This document shows, one piece after another, positions 37,089 to 50,511 of a DNA stretch of 64,000 nt. The stretch covers positions 2,480,001-2,544,000 of the forward strand of contig JAEUWY010000012.1 of assembly GCA_022059125.1 (NCBI GenBank), in the 5' to 3' direction. Source of the DNA: Corynespora cassiicola. Taxonomy: Eukaryota > Ascomycota > Dothideomycetes > Pleosporales > Corynesporascaceae. Position numbers and translations under genes: made by a program. Each line of letters opens with the position of its first letter. Position 1 is the stretch's first letter. Under the pieces are notes generated by a model. That model made no database searches. It was not told where the DNA came from and was given only the letters and a program-made list of their open reading frames with translations.

Positions 37089-37802
37089 TTATTTAGAACT
37101 TTTTTCAGGCTCGCCTCCGAAACTCCCCAGACCTAACTACTAGTTTTTTTTATTTTTATTAAAAATCAGATCGCTATTACTATTAGATTTCTCTAACTTA
37201 GATTTATTTTTAAGCTTTAGTAATATTTTATCTAACCTGCCCGCCCGCCAGGACTGCTTTACTAAAAAAAACTTAGTAAATTTAGTAGCTTTTTTTCTGT
37301 CTGCGCGAACTAGACTGCGTAAAAAAGCTGTTTTTAAGTTAGCTAGTTTTTAATTTATTTTTTTTATACTTTACTAAACTGCTTTTAAAGTTGTATAAAT
37401 AGCTAGCAACATCTTTTTAGTCTGTATACATCCCGACTCTATTCTAATTATCTAAGCTACTACTAAAACAGCTCTAGCCGCAATTCTTACTATAGTAGTC
37501 AGAGTAGAGTTATCTAGATTCTTTTTTTAGTTACTTATAGTTTATACTAATATTTTGTACTTAGCAGCGCAGCACTTTAGAATTTAAAATAGAGTATTAG
37601 CTAACTATTCCGAATACGCACCGAATTAAATATATACTAGCTTATATAAACTTTTTTAAGCAGTACAGTACTCGCACTTTTTACTTAAAGTTAACTTAAA
37701 CTTAAAGTTAATTATATGTTTTTTTACTAATATATAATAGGCGCGTAAGTATATCTTGCAGTAAACTACTAATAAAATACCAGATAAAACTAAAATAAAT
37801 AT
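37089..37802 (-). pseudogene. antisense ORF of Gypsy copy C
   Basis: This frame is again 714 bp. On the minus strand it reads the same Lys-rich C-terminal half as copy B (KTAFLRSLVRADRKKATKFT, then a WRAGRLD segment and a NKNKKN-type tail), with TAG/TAA replacing Gln codons. The stop at 37089-37091 lies 82 bp from the pol stop. Confidence 0.7.
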
Positions 37803-38149
37803 TATAAAGTAAATTAAAGAGCTGATTTAATAATAGAAAGCTTTAGAAAAAGTTAGCAGAGATACTAGATCTAAAACAGACTACTTACGGAACGCAATAA
37901 GTAAAAAAGTAAAAAAAAAAAAAAAAAAAAAAAGCTAAAAAACTAAATTTATATCTGCTAGATAGCAGTTTTATAAAAATATTTTACTAGTTACGTAAAC
38001 GCGTAACGCTTTTTTCTGTAAAATACTAGAAGTAAAAAATAAATAATAAAATAAAGTGCTCTGCTTCTAATAAAAAATATTTACGTTTTTTTTAAATAGA
38101 CTACGACTTAGAATAGATTAGAACAATCTGTTTACTAAAAAAAAAATAA

Positions 38150-38501
38150 TATAACAAATTTTATTTATATAAAGTTTAAATATATTTACTTCTAAGTATT
38201 GCGCACGTGATTTAGAACTTTATATCTAATTCCCAGCTTCTAATATCTAACTTAGCTCCGATTCTTTATTCTTTTGTACTCTTCTATAATAACTAAAAAA
38301 TAGAACTAGACTAGACTTAGAATAAGGTACTAAAGGGAAACTATAAAAGGTTGCGATAGTTCTAGATAGTTCTATAGTTTAGAAATATTCTTTTATACAA
38401 GACCTATAAGTTCTAATTTATAATTATTTTCTAGTTCTGTAAACCTTTATTCTAAGTAGTACCTAAGCCGTATTAGAGATAAGTCGCCCTGTGTTCTTAC
38501 A
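38150..38501 (+). repeat. 3' LTR of Gypsy copy C
   Basis: The 352-bp LTR is preceded by the purine tract CTAAAAAAAAAATAATA and is followed by the target duplication GTTTT. Confidence 0.92.
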
Positions 38502-39921
38502 GTTTTTTTATAAAGCTTAATTAATTTTTTTTTAGAAGAGTATTAATAAGTTTAAGAAAGTTAAAGCTTATAAAGTTTTTTAAAAATATTGTATATACGC
38601 AAACTACACACTTAGTCTAAACTTTAATATATTTTTAAGCTAACTTAGTATTAATCTAGAAATTAAGGCGATACGGTCTAATTAGCACGCGAGAACAGTT
38701 ATCTTACTATATAGCTAAAAAATCTTCTATATTTTATTCGCGACGGCTAAAAATATCAGCTTTAGTATTATTTTTATTTAGAGTGTATTTAATTTAGAAG
38801 TTAAAAAGCGCTAGTTTTTCTGCCTATTTTACTTATCTAGTATTTAGAACTTTAGTTATTATAAAGTATTCTAGCAACTTATAATTAGAATATATCTAAA
38901 TCTAATACTTTACAGAGAAAAAATCAGCTCGCTATTTTTAGAAAGCGGTAATAATAACAAAGAGTTTTTTATTATGTATTTTTTAGTTAAGCTTAGAACC
39001 GGATAGAGTTTTACTGTAGAAAGTATATAAGTACTAATTTCTGTTAGTATATTACTAAAACTGTACATCTGTAATAGCGCTATTAGATATATTAGTTTCT
39101 AGTTTTATAAGTAGTTTAGAGTTAAAATAATAAAAAGTTAGAATAGAAAAAAAAGAGTTTTTTAAGGCTTTAAATGCCTAGTCGTATTTTTAGATCTATT
39201 CGAAAAATACAGCAGAGCTTTAAAATACACTAATTAGTAAAGTAATACAGAAATATTTTAGTATAAATTATTAATAAAAGCTAGTAAATCTAAAGAAAAA
39301 TTTTACTTCTGTAATAGTAGTAAGTCGGACCTAGTTTTATAGAGCTTTAACTTTTTCCGAATCTACTTCTAGTTCTTAGTTAGTTAGAATATATTCTAAG
39401 TATCGGGTACGTTTTATATAGAATTCGGATTTAGCTATATTTACTTATAGTCTAGCTTAACGTAGTCGTTCTAAAACAGCTTTAATATACTAGATATAAG
39501 TTTATTTATTTTTAGAGTAAATAAGAATATTATCTAGGTATGCGATGCAGAAGTTATTAAAGTAGTTAATTAGAACGTTGTTTATGTATTACTGGAAAGT
39601 AGCTAGTCCGTTATATAACCTAAATAAAAAAACCTTATATTTATACGTTCCGTATTATATTTAGAAGATAGTATATTTTTTACTGTTAGAGTTTATTTAA
39701 ATTTTATTAAATACAGCGTAAATATCTAACTTTGTAAAAACTTTAGTCTTACTAAACTTTACTAGAAGTTTATTTATTCTAGATATTAAATAGGTATTTT
39801 TTCTGGTTTAAGCGTTTAGTTTATAATAGTTAACGTATACTTTAAGCTTTCTATTTGCTTTGCGAATATACAGAATAGATAATATAAAAAAACTCTAATT
39901 CTGCTTAATAAAACTGTGTTA

Positions 39922-41771
39922 ATATAAAAAATAAGCGAGTTAGACAGACAAGCGAGTCGGACAGCCTCCCTAACAGCTCTAACGCGAGCCACCTATATCT
40001 ATTATACTATAATAAAAAAATATCTAATCAGCCTACAAAGAGGCCTTAGTAATTCTTACCCTCTCAGCTATTTAAAATAACTTTATTTAAAGTGTCTGAC
40101 GCGCTGCTTCTGCGTACAGTATTTTCTGTACTATACTAAGTAATTAACGCGCTGGACAACCTGCGCGATGTAATTACTAGCTTAACTTAAAGCAGCTAAC
40201 TAAAGTTAAAAAAAAAGTAGTTATTACTTATATTTTTAAACTAGATTTACGAGAATTTGCGCCTACGCTAAATGCTGTACGTAATATAGCTAATTAGTTA
40301 CTTACTACGCAAGACGCAGATAACGTTAGTATTAAATAGCCTAATAACTTTGTTAAGCGTTAGCTAGACTTCTAAGTTTAATTAACCCGCTAGCAGAATT
40401 ACTAGCAGGTTCTATACAAAAATTCTAAAATTATACGCCTTTAGTTTAAGTTGCTATATTATACAAAAAAAAAGTATAGTATTTTTAATAAAGACACGTA
40501 CAACTTCAACAAAACAAGCTTTATAATAAGTATAATATCAGCTTAGTTAGTAGTTATAGTATTAGACAGACGGAATCGATCTAAAGGCACTCAGCCAGGT
40601 AATTATAAGTAAATTATAGTAATTTAGAGAATTAACGCGTGCGGCTAGATAATTTCTCTTTTTATTATCTTCGCGGGTAAGTACTATCTCTTTTTATAAT
40701 ACAAAAGCGACGATATTTTACTTAGCTAGTGTATATTACTTAGCGAAATAGGCTGGACGATAAATAAGCTAGGCGTATATTAGCTAAAGTATTTTAATAT
40801 TTATACCTAGAGCCGTACAGTAAAAACGTACTAACTACTTATTATTAACGGCTATATAAGCTGTAACTTTTTTGCTTTCTAGAACTTCTGTAAAAAAAGT
40901 AAAATTATTACTCTTTACATGCCTTTGTATTTGTTATATTTTTTTTAGCTACTTAATGTAGAGTGTTTCTCGCTTTTAAAGCGCGCGTATAGTAATAAAA
41001 TCTCCAGCTTAGCACGTAATTATATTAACTATATTAATAAAATTATCTTTCTGCCAGCTTTTAGAAAAGTTTTTAAATAATTTTTTATAAAAGCTAATAT
41101 ACGCGTAAGCTTCTAAGAGGCAGAAATAGTTCTGTATAATTTAGAGGCTGTGTTATTAAAGCTTAATATAAAAATACGCACGTCTACGCCGGCTTCTAAA
41201 GCTATTTAGTAGAAGACTAGAATACTAAGCAACGCGTACGAGCTAGATGCTCAGTTAACGTTAATTTAAAACAGAATTAGAAGACATAAAAGCTTATTAC
41301 CGGCCTTAATTATTAAAACGCTTGCTTAGTTTAATAAAAGTACTGCAATACTAACTTATAAAGTTATATTACTTTATATATAAGTTAAAAACTTTTAAAA
41401 AGCTAATAAGGCTGCTACGCAGCGTATAAAGCGAAAAAAAAAGCGGATTTAGTGTAAAGAGACTTTAATAAAAGCTAAAAGAGCTAAAATTATCGCTTAA
41501 AAAGACGCTAAAAAGTAATTAAATAAAAAAACGCGTAAGAGTAAAGCTTATTTTAATAGCAGCTAGCAGGTAAGAGCGCGCTGCACGCGCTGCAGAAAAT
41601 AAAAATATAACTTTTATACGTGTAAAACAGTAGTATAACTACTGTAGTTACTTTCAATATTAATTTATTATTATGTTTTTTTAAAGTAGTTAAGTAGGTA
41701 GTAGTGCGCAGAGGGGCTGTCAGAAAAGCTGTTCGACTCGCTTATCTATTCGACTCGCTTATTCTTTACGT
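39922..41771 (+). mobile_element. Fot1/pogo-type DNA transposon, family B copy 1
   Basis: This 1850-bp element is flanked by TA (39920-39921 and 41772-41773) and inserted in Gypsy copy E. The right end reads GAATAAGCGAGT reversed plus ACGT, and the left end ATATAAAAAATAAGCGAG. Subterminal repeats of AAGCGAGTCG occur at both ends, two per end. The plus strand encodes a broken DDE_1 transposase. KDTYNFN-TGFI (ancestral EDxYNFDETGF), RNRSKGTQPGNY and FCKKSKIITLYMP blocks can be read in order, followed by a relic of the LLQPLDVGCF block. It is clearly distinct from family A in its ends and sequence. Confidence 0.87.
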
Positions 41772-42750
41772 TATAGTTAGATTATTACAAACTTTCGGGT
41801 GGCTTTAAGTTTCTTAAAACTCTGTTTATATAGAGAACTATAGCTGTTTAGAAAAAATTTAGTAAAAATAATTTTATAGTTATAGAGTTAGTAGGGCGGA
41901 AGATGGAGTGCGGCTTTAGAGTCAAATATATTTTAATATATCTAATATATAGAAGAAAGTCGGAACAGTGCCAGAACTACAGCATTCTAAGTTCTAGAAA
42001 AAAAGTTTTTAATTAGTTAGTTAATCTCGAAAATAGTTGTTGTAAAAAATTTATTCTTAAGTCGTTTTATTTAGAAATAAAAAGCATTAGCTGAGATAGC
42101 AGCTATCTAGAAACTTTAACTAAACTTAGAATCTAGTTAAAAATTAGTTAGAAAAAAGCGTCTAGACTAAAAAAGTTTTAGTTTTTAGAGTTAATACAGA
42201 TAAGTTCTTAGGCTTTAATAGTATCTAGTTTAATTAGCTTTTTAGAGGGCGTTTTTTTAAAAAATATCTTACTTTATACTCTAGCTAGTAGGTAGTTAGT
42301 ATAAGCGTCAGAGTATAGGTGGAGTAGATATATATAAAAATAGATACTAAGAAGGCTAGATAATCCGGTTATGTTCCGTGTCTAGTTTAAGTTTAAATCT
42401 TTTTATCTATTTCAGACTAATAATACAGTTCTGAAATCCGAGGTTAAAAATAATAAAAGAGTAATTTAGTATTATACGTCTATCTAGGCGAAAATAAAAA
42501 CAGATATAATAAGTAACTAAGAATTTAATTAAATTTTAGAAGCCGCGTACTTTAACCTAGTAAAGCAGTTTTTAGATTAGAATCTAAAGAGTACGAGATA
42601 ATAAAGTCGCGATAGAAGTATTAATAAACAAAAAGCCTTATACGCTAGTATTAATAAAAAAATATAAACAGATTCTAAATCTGTTAGAATAGAAAACTAA
42701 AAATACTTTAAAGTGTTTTTTTTCTAGTAAGTTTAAAATCTTTGTCTGTA

Positions 42751-44611
42751 ACGTGTTTAGCAAACGAGTAAAATAAATAAGTAAGTAAAACAGTTCTACC
42801 GCGCGTCGCGTACGAGCACTCTTTAACTATAATAATATAATATGTTTTTATTCTCTTAGTTTATAAAAGAAAGCAGACTTACTTTAGCTATTTAAGTATA
42901 TAATTTAGGTTTATTTAAAAGCCTCTGTTAAGCAGTTTAATTATACAATATATCTTACGCAACTCTTACGCGCCGCTATTATAGTACTCTTCTAAAATAC
43001 AACTTTTACTTAGTAACGTGTAAACTTACAGCTACTAAAAAAAAAGTTTTTTTTCAGCGTATTCTTAACTTTATTACGCGAAGATTTTCTTTCTAAATCT
43101 CAGTTATATAAAAAACTGCTAATTTTATTCTTTAAACGCGCGATAATTTTTAATTTTAAGTTATTAGCTAAAAGTAAGTTAGAAACTTTATTAATTACTA
43201 GAAAATACTTTATATAATTTATAATTGTAAGTATAACTACTAGCGAGCAGCATACAAAGATCCTACTATTATCTAAGCGTAGTTTAATTTTATACGAAAT
43301 ATAATCGCGAAGTATAGAATACTTAAAAATAATATATATAACTTTAATAAAACTGGCTTCTAGATAGGTGTTATCGCGACTTTAAAAGTTGTTATAAAAA
43401 TAAAATAGAAAAGTTATACGAAGACTATTTAGCCTGAAAACTGCGAATAGGTTACTATTATACACAGAGTTAACGCTTAAAAGTAGAAAATTCTGTTTTT
43501 TATTATTTTTGTAGTAAAGTTTTACTAAGTAACCTAGTATATAAACTGTAACCTACTATATAACTAAGTAATTATAGTTAGTAAGAACGGCTAAACAGAC
43601 GATTAGATTAGGTACAAATAGATATAATACTTTAATAAGCACATAAAGGCTCGTACGAAAAAGATAATGCGCTTTCTTATTATAAACGGGTATAAAAGCT
43701 ACTATTTTAGCCGGTTTAAAGAGTTCTGCAAACAGAACAGCATTTTTACTTTTTATCTATTTTCTTATTCTTCTTATCTACTTCAGCCGCTAGATATAAG
43801 CTGTTTCAGCTTTTTAAAAGCGTTGTACGGCAAAGAGGTTAAGAAAAAAATAAAACTTAGTATAAACTACATTATAAAAAAGAAGTTTTTTAAAGTATAC
43901 TATGCGGCGCATACAGCAGCTATTACAATAAAAAATATTTAGAGTAGTTTTTAAGCTACTGGGCTAGTTCTGTATAACCTAGAACAGGTTTTTTAGTATT
44001 TAGATTCTATTATACAAACGCTGAGTTTTATATATATAGAAAAATCTAAGTAGAAGTTAAAAACACTTTATACTTTTATTAAGATAAAGCGTTAAGTAAA
44101 GTATATTTAAGAGCAACGAAGGCTTCGTACAAACTTTTTTTAGTTACTAATAAATTGCGTATTTTAACAGTTATTAAAAAGCTTTAAAAAAGTTATATAT
44201 AAAAAAGCAATTTTTAAAGTTAAGAATACTGCGCTTTAAGCTAAAAATATACGTTAAAAACGTAAGCGGACAGTACGTCGTACAACTATAGCAGAGAAAG
44301 ATATATTAACTATTTAAAAGAACTAGAAGATAGTACAGAATAGTATAGTAGTAGAGTAAATTCAGAAAGAAGCTCTGTAGGGCGAGGTTTATACAGCGTA
44401 TACTTAACCTTAAAAGCGTGCACTACCTAAGTGTAGTATATACTAGTTACTTAAATATACTGCTTTTACGTACGCAAAGCGCGTAAAATCTTAATAGTAA
44501 TTTTATTAGCTTTTATTTTTTATTTTATAACTTATTAGAGCTGTTTATGTACGCGACGCGCAGTAGAGCTGTCTTACTTACTTATCTGTTTTACTCGCTT
44601 ACCGAACACGT
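42751..44611 (+). mobile_element. Fot1/pogo-type DNA transposon, family A copy 2
   Basis: This 1861-bp element is flanked by TA (42749-42750 and 44612-44613) and inserted in Gypsy copy E between its gag and pol parts. Its ends are ACGTGTTTAGCAAACGAG and CGCTTACCGAACACGT. Length and internal order are identical to copy 1 at 13247-15107. Confidence 0.88.
43667..43942 (+). pseudogene. transposase fragment, DDE_1 (Fot1/pogo), family A copy 2
   Basis: This 91-codon stop-free segment is homologous to 14163-14438. It is less mutated: it reads LLQPLDISCFSFLKALYG, with the third catalytic-region Asp kept, and AAHTAAITIKNI at the end. The second catalytic Asp is Asn (LIINGYKS). It ends at an in-frame stop and is not a functional gene. 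Confidence 0.8.
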
Positions 44612-46146
44612 TAATAAGTTATACTTACTTAAGTTTAAAGCAGAGAATTTTTTTAAGCGTTTTTATTTTCTAATTAGAATAGATTTAGATTACAGAAGTT
44701 AATCGCGTTTTTAAATTAGTTATATAAATTATTTTCTATATTAATTTAGTTTACTTGCGGAAAGTTATAATCGCGTATAAAATAGTTTTACTTACTACAG
44801 TTATAGTAGTTTCTTTCTGTAGTTTAAGCTGGTTTAAATAGCTTACTATTTTCGCGTTAGTATAGTAGTTATAACCCCGCGCGGGTAGTACGCTAGTAAA
44901 TAGTTTTTTTTTTTTTTATAAGTGCTGCAAATAAGCCGGGTAGCTTCTAGTTCTTCGAAATCTTAAGTATAGTAGAACTAGAGTTATTTTTTCTATTTCT
45001 GCTAATAGCAGATACAGAGATACTTTAGCGCTCTATATTATAGATAGAGAGATATTTTACTATATTGTTGAAAAAATTATTTTATAGAGATTTAAATCTA
45101 AAGTTTAGAACTTGCAGAGCTGAGATGATTTTTTCTTATAAGTAAAAAAACTATTTTTTTTATACTCTGCTTTTAATAGCAGTAGATAGAAATTAGGTTT
45201 TAAAAGTAGAGAAGAGTTTTTTTTATTCTATCTGCAGCTAGTAAAAGGCTACTTAATTTTCTACTCTTTTATTTTCTAAAATAAAGTATAATTTTAGAAA
45301 ATTAAGCATTTTCTCTGCGTTAAAAAACTATTTTTAAAAGTTATCAGCTAAGTAACAGAGCTCTAAGTATTTTTAAACTAGTTCTAATATATATTTCTAG
45401 ATTTCTACTATACAAGCTCGCTTAGTAGAATAATAATTCTAGTTAATATTAAAACAGTTTTAAATAGAAGCTAGCTATTATAAAAAGATAACGGTTTTTC
45501 TGTCGCGGAGAGATTTAATCTTAAAAATCTACTTAGATAATTTTAGCTAAACTAAAATTAAAAGTAATTTAAATAGTTATTAGATGCGAGTTAATAGTAA
45601 CAGTTAGAATTTTTTTATACTTTAGAAAAAAAAGTCTGCAGCGGCGGCTTTAAGTTTTAGTATTTTAGCTTATAATTATAGAATTTCTACCTCTGTAGAT
45701 ATAAAATAAGAATTATTATTATTAGATTAAAGTAGAGATTTAGTAGATTTTAAATTATTATTAAAGAGTTAAAGCTGCCTTTGCAGCCGGCTTAATTTTT
45801 AAATAGTATTTTTTTAAAATATATTTAGCAGATGTATAGAGCCAGATATTAATAGTTAGAATTAATTCTAGTAAGTTATTAGTAGTTATTTAGTTTTTAC
45901 TTTAGCGCTTAACGCGTTTTTTCTAAAAGTAATCTAACTTACGTAGAAATAGAAGTTTTAAACTTAAAAGCTTTAGTTATTAAAAAATCTAAAAAATTTT
46001 AATTTTACTAAAAGTTAAGAACGTACGTAGTAACTTAAAACAGACTTAGTCTAATACGTGTATTATCTAGTTGTATTTCTTTTTATAACAAACAGAAAAG
46101 TAATATTTTTAAACCGTTACCAGCGAAAAGTAGTTTAGAAATATAA

Positions 46147-46509
46147 TATAAGAATACAGAGCGACTTATCTCTAATACGGCTCAAGTACTACTTAGAATA
46201 AAAGTTTACAGAACTAAAGAATAATTATAAGTTAGAATTTATAGGTCTTATATAAAAAAACATTTCTGAACTACAGAACTATCTAGAACTATTACAACTT
46301 TTTATAGTTTCCCTCTAGTGCCTTATTCTAAGTCTAGTCTAGTTCTATTCTTTAGTTATTATAGGAGGGTATAAAAGAATAAAAGATCGGAGCTGAGTCG
46401 GAGCCATGTCAGAAGTCGGAGGCTGGAAATCAGATATAAAGTTCTGAATTACGTGCGCGATGCTCAGAAGTGAATATATTCGGACTTTGTGCGAACGAGG
46501 TTCGTCACA
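46147..46509 (-). repeat. right (5') LTR of Gypsy copy E
   Basis: This LTR of about 363 bp ends GAGGTTCGTCACA, the least mutated LTR end in the window. It carries the same extra CGGAGC unit (CGGAGCTGAGTCGGAGCC) as the LTR at 28414. Confidence 0.87.
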
Positions 46510-48326
46510 TAAGCAAGCGAGTTACTTTCTAACTACTCTAATACAAACTATCTACACCTATAATACTACAACTAAAAAAATCTAATCAGCCTATAAAGAG
46601 GCCTTAGTAACTCTAGCTCTTTTAGCTATTAAAAATAATTTAATTTAAAGCGTGTAATAAGCTGTTTTAGTATATAATACTCTGTATATAATAGTTAGTT
46701 ATTAATATGCTAGACGACCTGCGCGACGCGATTACCAGCTTAACTTAAAATAACTAATTAAGCTTAAAAAAAATATAATTATTACTTATATTTTTAAGCT
46801 AGATTTATAAAAATTCGCATCTACGCTAACTACTATATATAATATAGCTAATTAATTACTTACAGCGCGAGATGCGGACTATATTAGTATTAATTAGTTT
46901 AGTAATTTTATTAAGCGTTAGTTAGATTTTTAAGTTTAATTAATTTACTAGCAGAATTACTAACGCGTTTTTTATAAAAATTCTAAAATTATTAGCTTTT
47001 AGTTTAAGTTACTATATTATATAAAAAAAATATAGTATTATTAATAAAGATATATATAATTTTAATAAAACAGGCTTTATAATAGGCGTAATTTTAGCTT
47101 AATTAGTAGTTATAGCTTTAAAAAAATAAAATTAATCTAAAAATACTTAGCTAAATAATTATAAATAAATTATAGTAATTTAGAAGATTAACGCGTATAG
47201 CTAAATAATTTTTTTTTTATTATTTTCGCGGGTAAATACTATTTCTCTTTATAGTATAAAAGTAATAATATTTTATTTAGCTAGTATATATTGCTTAGCG
47301 AGATAAGCTAAATAATAAATAAGCTAAAAGTATATTAGTTAAAGTATTTTAACGTTTATACGCAGAGCCGTACAATAAAAATATACTAACTATTTATTAT
47401 TAATAGCTATAAAAGCTATAACTTTTTAGCTTTTTAGAACTTCTGTAAATAAGTAAAATTATTACTTTTTATATATTTTTGTATTTATTATACTTTTTTT
47501 AGTTTTTTAATATAAAGTGCTTTTTATTCTTAAAGCGGGCGTATAGTAATAAAATCTCTAGCTTAGCACGCAATTATATTAACTATATTAATAAAACTAC
47601 TTTTTTACTAGCTTTTAAAAAAACTTTTAAATAATTTTTTATAAAAGCTAATATACGCGTAAGCTTCTAAAAAGCAGAAATAGTTTTATATAATTTAGAA
47701 GTAGTACTATTAAAGCTTAACGTAAAGCTATATACGTCTACGCTAGCTATTTTTAAAACTATTTTATAAAAAGTTAGAATATTAAATAACGCGTATAAGC
47801 TAAAAGTTTAGTTAATATTAATTTAAAACAGAATTAGAAAATATAAAAGCTTATTACTAGCTTTAATTATTAAAGCTTTTATTTAGTTTAATAAAAGTAC
47901 TGTAATACTAATTTATAAAGTTATATTACTTTATACGCAGGTTAAAATTTTTAAAAAAGCTAATAAAGCTGCTACGTAGCGTATAAAATAAAAAAATAAA
48001 TAAATCTAGCGTAAAAAAACTTTAATAAAAACTAAAAAAGCTAAAATTATAGCTTAAAAAACGTTAAAAAGTAATTAAATAAAAAAAATATAAGAAAGTA
48101 GTTTATTTTAGTAGTAGCTAGTAGTTAAAAACGCGCTGCACGCGCTGCAGAAAATAAAAATATAATTCTTATATATATAAAATAATAGTATAACTACTGT
48201 AGTTATTTTTTATATTAAGTTATTATAGTATTTTTTTAAAGTAGTTAAGTAGATAGTTACGCACGCGTTAGAGCAGTTAAAAAATAGCTTACTTGCTTAT
48301 ATAGCTTACTCGCTTATAGTTTACGT
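46510..48326 (+). mobile_element. Fot1/pogo-type DNA transposon, family B copy 2 (left end missing)
   Basis: This is homologous throughout to 39922-41771, with the same YNFN-TGF, Lys-rich and CRISTPALS-like C-terminal regions in the plus orientation. The right end is intact (GCTTATAGTTTACGT followed by TA at 48327-48328). The left end begins TAAGCAAGCGAG directly after the LTR of Gypsy copy E and lacks about the first 20 bp of the terminal repeat. The Gypsy element or a later rearrangement therefore removed the tip. Confidence 0.8.
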
Positions 48327-50511
48327 TACAAGTTTAAAAAGTACGATTTTTTTATACACTTTTTTTTAATATTACCTCTCTGTACTATATAAAGAAAATA
48401 AAATTACTTATAAATATATATTTTTATTTTACTATATTTTACAGTCTGCTGTAAAAAGTAGTTACGCTAAACCTTTATATCTAATAATACTTTTATTTAG
48501 TATTTATTAAGCTTAATAGGTAGCTTAACTAAGTTTTCTAAATTAGTAGCGTATAATATTTTAAATTAATTCTAAACGCTAAATACTGTTCTAAAAAAAA
48601 CTTATTACTAAATTTGTATAAGCGTTTTTTATTCTAGTAACGTTTATAATTTTTATATAATTATATTTACTAAAGATTTTACGTATATTTTCTGTTAACT
48701 AGCATATTTGTTATAAGTTTTTTATTTTTATTTATTTTAAAAAAATATTATATTTATTATTTATTTTATAAATAAGTGTTATATATATATATTTTGCAGT
48801 TAAACTACTATTATATATATTTACATAGTTTTTTCAGGAACTATTTTACTACTACTTTATCTAAGTAGTAAATTTAGTATTAAGTTTTTCTATAAAACGT
48901 TTATAAGTAGCTTATATATTTAAAATTTTTTAAGTTTAAGTAGTAATACAGATTTTGCGTATTTTAGCTTTATAAAAATTTAAAACTATATTTAATTTAC
49001 TATTAAAATTTAGTAAAACTTTTAGTCTAATTTTTAAATCTAGTTAGTTAATTTATTTTTATGTTTTAGAATTGCGTCGTTATTAGCGTTTTTTTAAATT
49101 TTAATTTTTTTTATTTAAGTTATAGTTTTTTTTTAACTATTAGTATGTTATAAGTAATTTTTTCTACTATACAGATATTTTTATTAAATTTTTTCTGTTT
49201 TTTTTAGAAATTTTAGCTAAATTTTGTTTTTATTCTAGATTTTTATTAATTTAGAATTTAGTAAGTTTTTCTAATTTGTACTTACAGCCGTAGTTACTTA
49301 ATTTTTTTTTATAATTATATATATTATAAAAAGTTTTTTTTTTTTATAGCTAGGTTTTTTAAATTTAACTTTTTTAAAAATACTTTTAAGCTCTATTTAA
49401 GTATTTTTATTTTAATACTAAATATAATTAAATTTTTTTTTATTTTTTTATGTTGCAGTAGTTCGCTATCACAGATAAATTCTATTTTATAAAATCTATT
49501 TATAATAACTTTTTATTTATTATTTACGTTAAATTTGTTATTTAAAATAGTTTATAATATATTTAGCTATGAAATAACTTTATTTTTTAATTAATAGTTT
49601 TTTATAATATAGTCTGTTTTTCTACACGCGTAGTAAATTATAACTTTATTTTTAAACTTATTATTTTTTTTTTATTATTTTTTTATTCTGCTTTTTAAAT
49701 ATTACTAAAAACTATTAGTTTATATTATAAATATTACGAGTAAAATGCGTTACTTTATATTTAACTTATTTACTAGTATTAGTATTATAGTATTTTTTAC
49801 TATAGCTTAGTTCAGTATATTATTTATATTTTAGATTTTAGTTTTAGTGTAATTTTATATATAATTTATACAGTTTTTAATTAATATTAATAAACTTATT
49901 TACAAATTATTTAAGCGTGTTAAGCTAAGCTTTAAAACGTATAAATTTTTTTTAATATTAAATTTAAGTTCTTAACAGTATATTATTATAAATATTTTAT
50001 TATTTTATTTAGTAAAAATTAATAGTTACTAAAATTTATTAGCGTAGTTAGCAGCTAAAGTCTATAACTTAAAATATTAAATAACTTATTTAGTAATTAT
50101 ATTTTTATTAGAAACTCTAAAAACTTATTTAATTTTTTTTTTAAATTTGTCGAAGTTTTTTATTTATTTATTAATATTATTATTAGCTTCGCTGTTTTTA
50201 TACTTAAAAAAACTAGTTTAATTTATTAAAGTATTTTGTTTTTTATATACGTAGCTGCAAATATAACGCGTTTTTTTTTAATATTTTTACTTTAAAAGTT
50301 AAAAAATAAGTTAAACTGTAAAAACTAGTTTTTAAGCTTATTTTACTTTTTATAATAAAAATTAAGTATTACTATTTTAATAAAAATGTTGTCTGCTGTA
50401 TTAAATTATATAATTATATTAATAGTAGCTTTAAAATTAATAGTACTACTAGTTAAAGTTAAAAGTGCGCGTAATTCTAAAGTAGTACTTATTTTAAAAA
50501 ATATTTATAAT
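48327..50511. other. unidentified very AT-rich sequence
   Basis: These 2.2 kb are among the most AT-rich of the window. I see long T and A runs and no LTR, terminal repeat or recognisable protein block on either strand. The stretch lies between Fot1-like copy B2 and a copy of the unidentified repeat, and could be the interior of that repeat family. Confidence 0.5.

Larger units (their letters stand above)
31327..38501 (+). mobile_element. Ty3/Gypsy LTR retrotransposon, copy C (complete)
   Basis: This 7175-bp copy is inserted in copy E, in opposite orientation. The target duplication is GTTTC (31322-31326) and GTTTT (38502-38506), which differ by one RIP-type C-to-T change. The LTRs are 31327-31678 and 38150-38501, both 352 bp. 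The plus strand holds gag with a knuckle near 33024-33064, pol with RT FLFGLCNSPATF and YLNN (34571-34582, ancestral YLDD), and a pol stop at 37004-37006. A convergent antisense ORF follows at 37089-37802. Catalytic Asp-to-Asn changes and many stops make it inactive. Confidence 0.92.
28414..46509 (-). mobile_element. Ty3/Gypsy LTR retrotransposon, copy E (interrupted, minus strand)
   Basis: Copy E is bounded by LTRs at 28414-28780 and 46147-46509. Both LTRs share an extra segment of about 15 bp (a second CGGAGCTA-type unit) that the 352-bp LTRs lack, so they pair with each other. E is interrupted by Gypsy copy C (31327-38501) and two Fot1-like elements (39922-41771, 42751-44611). The pieces continue exactly across each insertion when compared with uninterrupted copy B. 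The RT motif YLDN is at 39529-39540 reversed, and the pol stop is at 29925-29927. The outer 5-bp flanks do not match (CTTCT, TAAGC). The right LTR abuts a truncated Fot1-like element. Confidence 0.87.
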
